Below the pieces are notes generated by a model, which saw only the letters and a program-made list of their open reading frames with translations, was not told where the DNA came from and did no database searches. Made by a program: the position numbers and the translations under genes. From assembly GCA_002724975.1 (NCBI GenBank), contig PBQF01000081.1, positions 1 through 7,178 of the forward strand: 7,178 nt of DNA, given 5' to 3'. Position 1 is the stretch's first letter. The number at the start of each line of letters is the position of its first letter. Positions 6,701 through 7,178 of the stretch are shown in pieces. Source of the stretch: Parcubacteria group bacterium. GTDB taxonomy: Bacteria > Patescibacteriota > Minisyncoccia > Phycocordibacterales > GCA-002724975.

Positions 6701-7178
6701 GAATCAGAAGATAGTGGTTTTAATCTCACAGCGAAGCACGATGTATCTATAATGTCGCTGGAGCAGGAAGTACATATTGGCGCTAAACTCGATATGCATT
6801 TGCACAGTGTTGGTAGTATGAATATTTTAAGTGGTTTATCTAGTTACTTTACCACACAAGCTGGGGATTTTAATAATAGAGTCGTCATGGGAACTGGTCC
6901 CGGCGGCGGGTGGTGGCCCGGAAGGATTGTAGAAACGGCTGATGAAATTCATATGAACGGACCGGAGGCCGCGGTTGCGGGTCCAGCTGGACTCCCACTG
7001 CTGGCGACAACAGCTCTTCCAGCAATTAATGCCACCCCGGCCATGAACCTACTGCCGATGCCTCAACCAATCGCTGCTCGTGCTTGGATACCACCCACAA
7101 TTGATGTTGTTCCAACAGACATACCTGATCCAGATTTTGCAAGAGGTGTTGGTTTAGCATTAAATCCAAATGACCCAG
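3743..7178 (+). CDS. 5: gp5-like baseplate central spike/hub protein, 3'-truncated by window edge
   Basis: The frame is open from ATG 3743 (GGAG at 3730-3733, 9-nt spacing) to the window end without a stop: 1145 codons, well beyond T4 gp5 (575 aa). Residues 13-100 are a gp5 OB-fold (GIGVVEDRFDP, GRVRVRWLGL, LPWSQVMVPATD, GIGD, EGTWVVG). Residues about 230-640 are an insertion with no T4-like lysozyme signature. Within it, residues 473-545 (NGDTVVTKVG, KGDVIMISGV, YNGRIY, NNFTIT) resemble the beta 'FCCH-like' domain of phage tail proteins. Conserved gp5/VgrG-type features resume with NHVYETESGH (645-654), DDTPGAER (659-666) and HRSGTY (671-676). A long beta-helix of D/N-rich repeats (for example GDLDLSSKRNINMRALGDIN) follows to about residue 1048. 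After a Gly-rich turn (GPGGGWWPGR), EIHMNGPEAA closes the helix. The C-terminus is Pro/Ala-rich. In T4, gp5 sits on the gp27 hub and pierces the outer membrane during tail contraction. Confidence 0.92.
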   Translation, partial: MTDNFLGMEGFKWGIGVVEDRFDPELSGRVRVRWLGLHNEEKEKILTKDLPWSQVMVPATDSQTTGIGDTPNNLTEGTWVVGFARDQLLQEWIVMGMLPGMNTTTGYVGKLNRKWGKQRGTLQEYVKKYSSEIPNLSEKYKDYEKGFHDPTIDLRRIPYPPSDVTIGHSQKFYDYSAGPSEHYPQLHENAFAEPQSYYANSRSGLCGTRPKFVAEPEPFPDPEYIFIPRVPNYKPAGLAPNDLTECVDWKDEDWAQELPDYIGYAHKFLRITHSDILHYLYRTTRRITADARQCPEGFGTFLWASVCTYGLFQYPGVIVSTGYLEDGHWRADKEAGKAPGGTHAPTWPITRDTPTSAMDASGLAGIDPLDNRATWGKQSGQEIGYFLLEGEEFRLLHPRTKYVQKGKLTPTQRVLIKSLFEAGQYGTGIYNISDDEDPDRRIDIKWKDVKNTDLVVLPEKDVNKLAQGGIPIQSINGDTVVTKVGLYGDDTRFFSQPDEGKNKNTKPLIQKGDVIMISGVRGAEEYNGRIYRCITVTDGGNNFTITLGTQDGLPWSGPGSIEYADTETTTPSIIDAVPLLADYYSLYSAYLGEGVITVNPHWTIRAKAETRERQINIGNPEMNTGINQRFWNQPTSRWAAQYPFNHVYETESGHIKEFDDTPGAERIHEYHRSGTYNEVDHNGTKVDYVKGDNYNIRIFDDYMYVKGKVAWTMDDEVMIRCNDKLDLSAKWKIQIHSGGDLDLSSKRNINMRALGDINMQYDGHMNLFGTAISPETAKYHAGTRKCKDLSALYIKNGWTHLESMEDIRIQSNHNVITLKTLEDDIMICSAVNIQNFSWANHMTYALGHIDEFSVDYNNRTSMGGDIHDVNLASNIEHYALGGRIAMESVGGSIDINALGGPISITTLTNTIDIYANADLKLRSATASIHGHAAKQINLTSGENTNIKAVANMLVTSKSDFHIFSGNDLFIRSDDQTHIEAAKAIFIESEDSGFNLTAKHDVSIMSLEQEVHIGAKLDMHLHSVGSMNILSGLSSYFTTQAGDFNNRVVMGTGPGGGWWPGRIVETADEIHMNGPEAAVAGPAGLPLLATTALPAINATPAMNLLPMPQPIAARAWIPPTIDVVPTDIPDPDFARGVGLALNPNDP

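Overview
This window looks like a stretch of a tailed, contractile (T4-superfamily, myovirus-type) bacteriophage genome. The strongest evidence is a very long reading frame at the right end. It encodes a relative of T4 gp5, the baseplate central-spike protein, with a gp5-type OB-fold N-terminus, the conserved YETESGH...DDTPGAER...HRSGTY block and a long beta-helix. An exact T4-type late promoter box (TATAAATA) lies just upstream of it. The DNA is AT-rich, and there is no tRNA, rRNA, integrase, transposase or CRISPR array. The host cannot be named from the sequence.

Layout. Positions 1-1419 (+) hold the 3' part of a gene for a von Willebrand A (VWA, CobT-like) protein with a complete MIDAS metal site; its start lies outside the window. 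After a 31-nt gap, 1451-2662 (+) encodes a CobS/MoxR-type AAA+ ATPase with all main nucleotide-binding motifs. The two look like one operon and probably make an ATPase plus VWA-adaptor pair, an architecture shared by cobaltochelatase and the MoxR/VWA chaperones. What this phage uses it for is unknown. Positions 2670-2784 form a branched RNA fold closed by an 11-bp stem and followed by a T tract, so it is either an unusual terminator or a small structured RNA. A sigma70-like promoter (2800-2828) follows, then an unrecognised 73-residue protein gene (2835-3056). Next comes about 200 nt of non-coding sequence with two hairpins and a 10-nt direct repeat, ending in a strong intrinsic terminator (3251-3277) and perhaps a second, weaker one (3303-3332).

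Positions 3331-3666 (-) encode a small DUF2061 membrane protein, convergent with the genes on its left and divergent from the spike gene on its right. From 3743 (+) to the window end is the incomplete gp5-like gene (at least 1145 codons). The T4-type lysozyme domain is not visible. In its place is an insertion of several hundred residues, mostly unrecognised, that includes a beta domain resembling the FCCH-like domain seen in phage tail proteins.

The items most worth a second look are the branched RNA element at 2670-2784, the unrecognised insertion in the spike protein, and the phage CobS/CobT-like pair with no cobaltochelatase partner in view.
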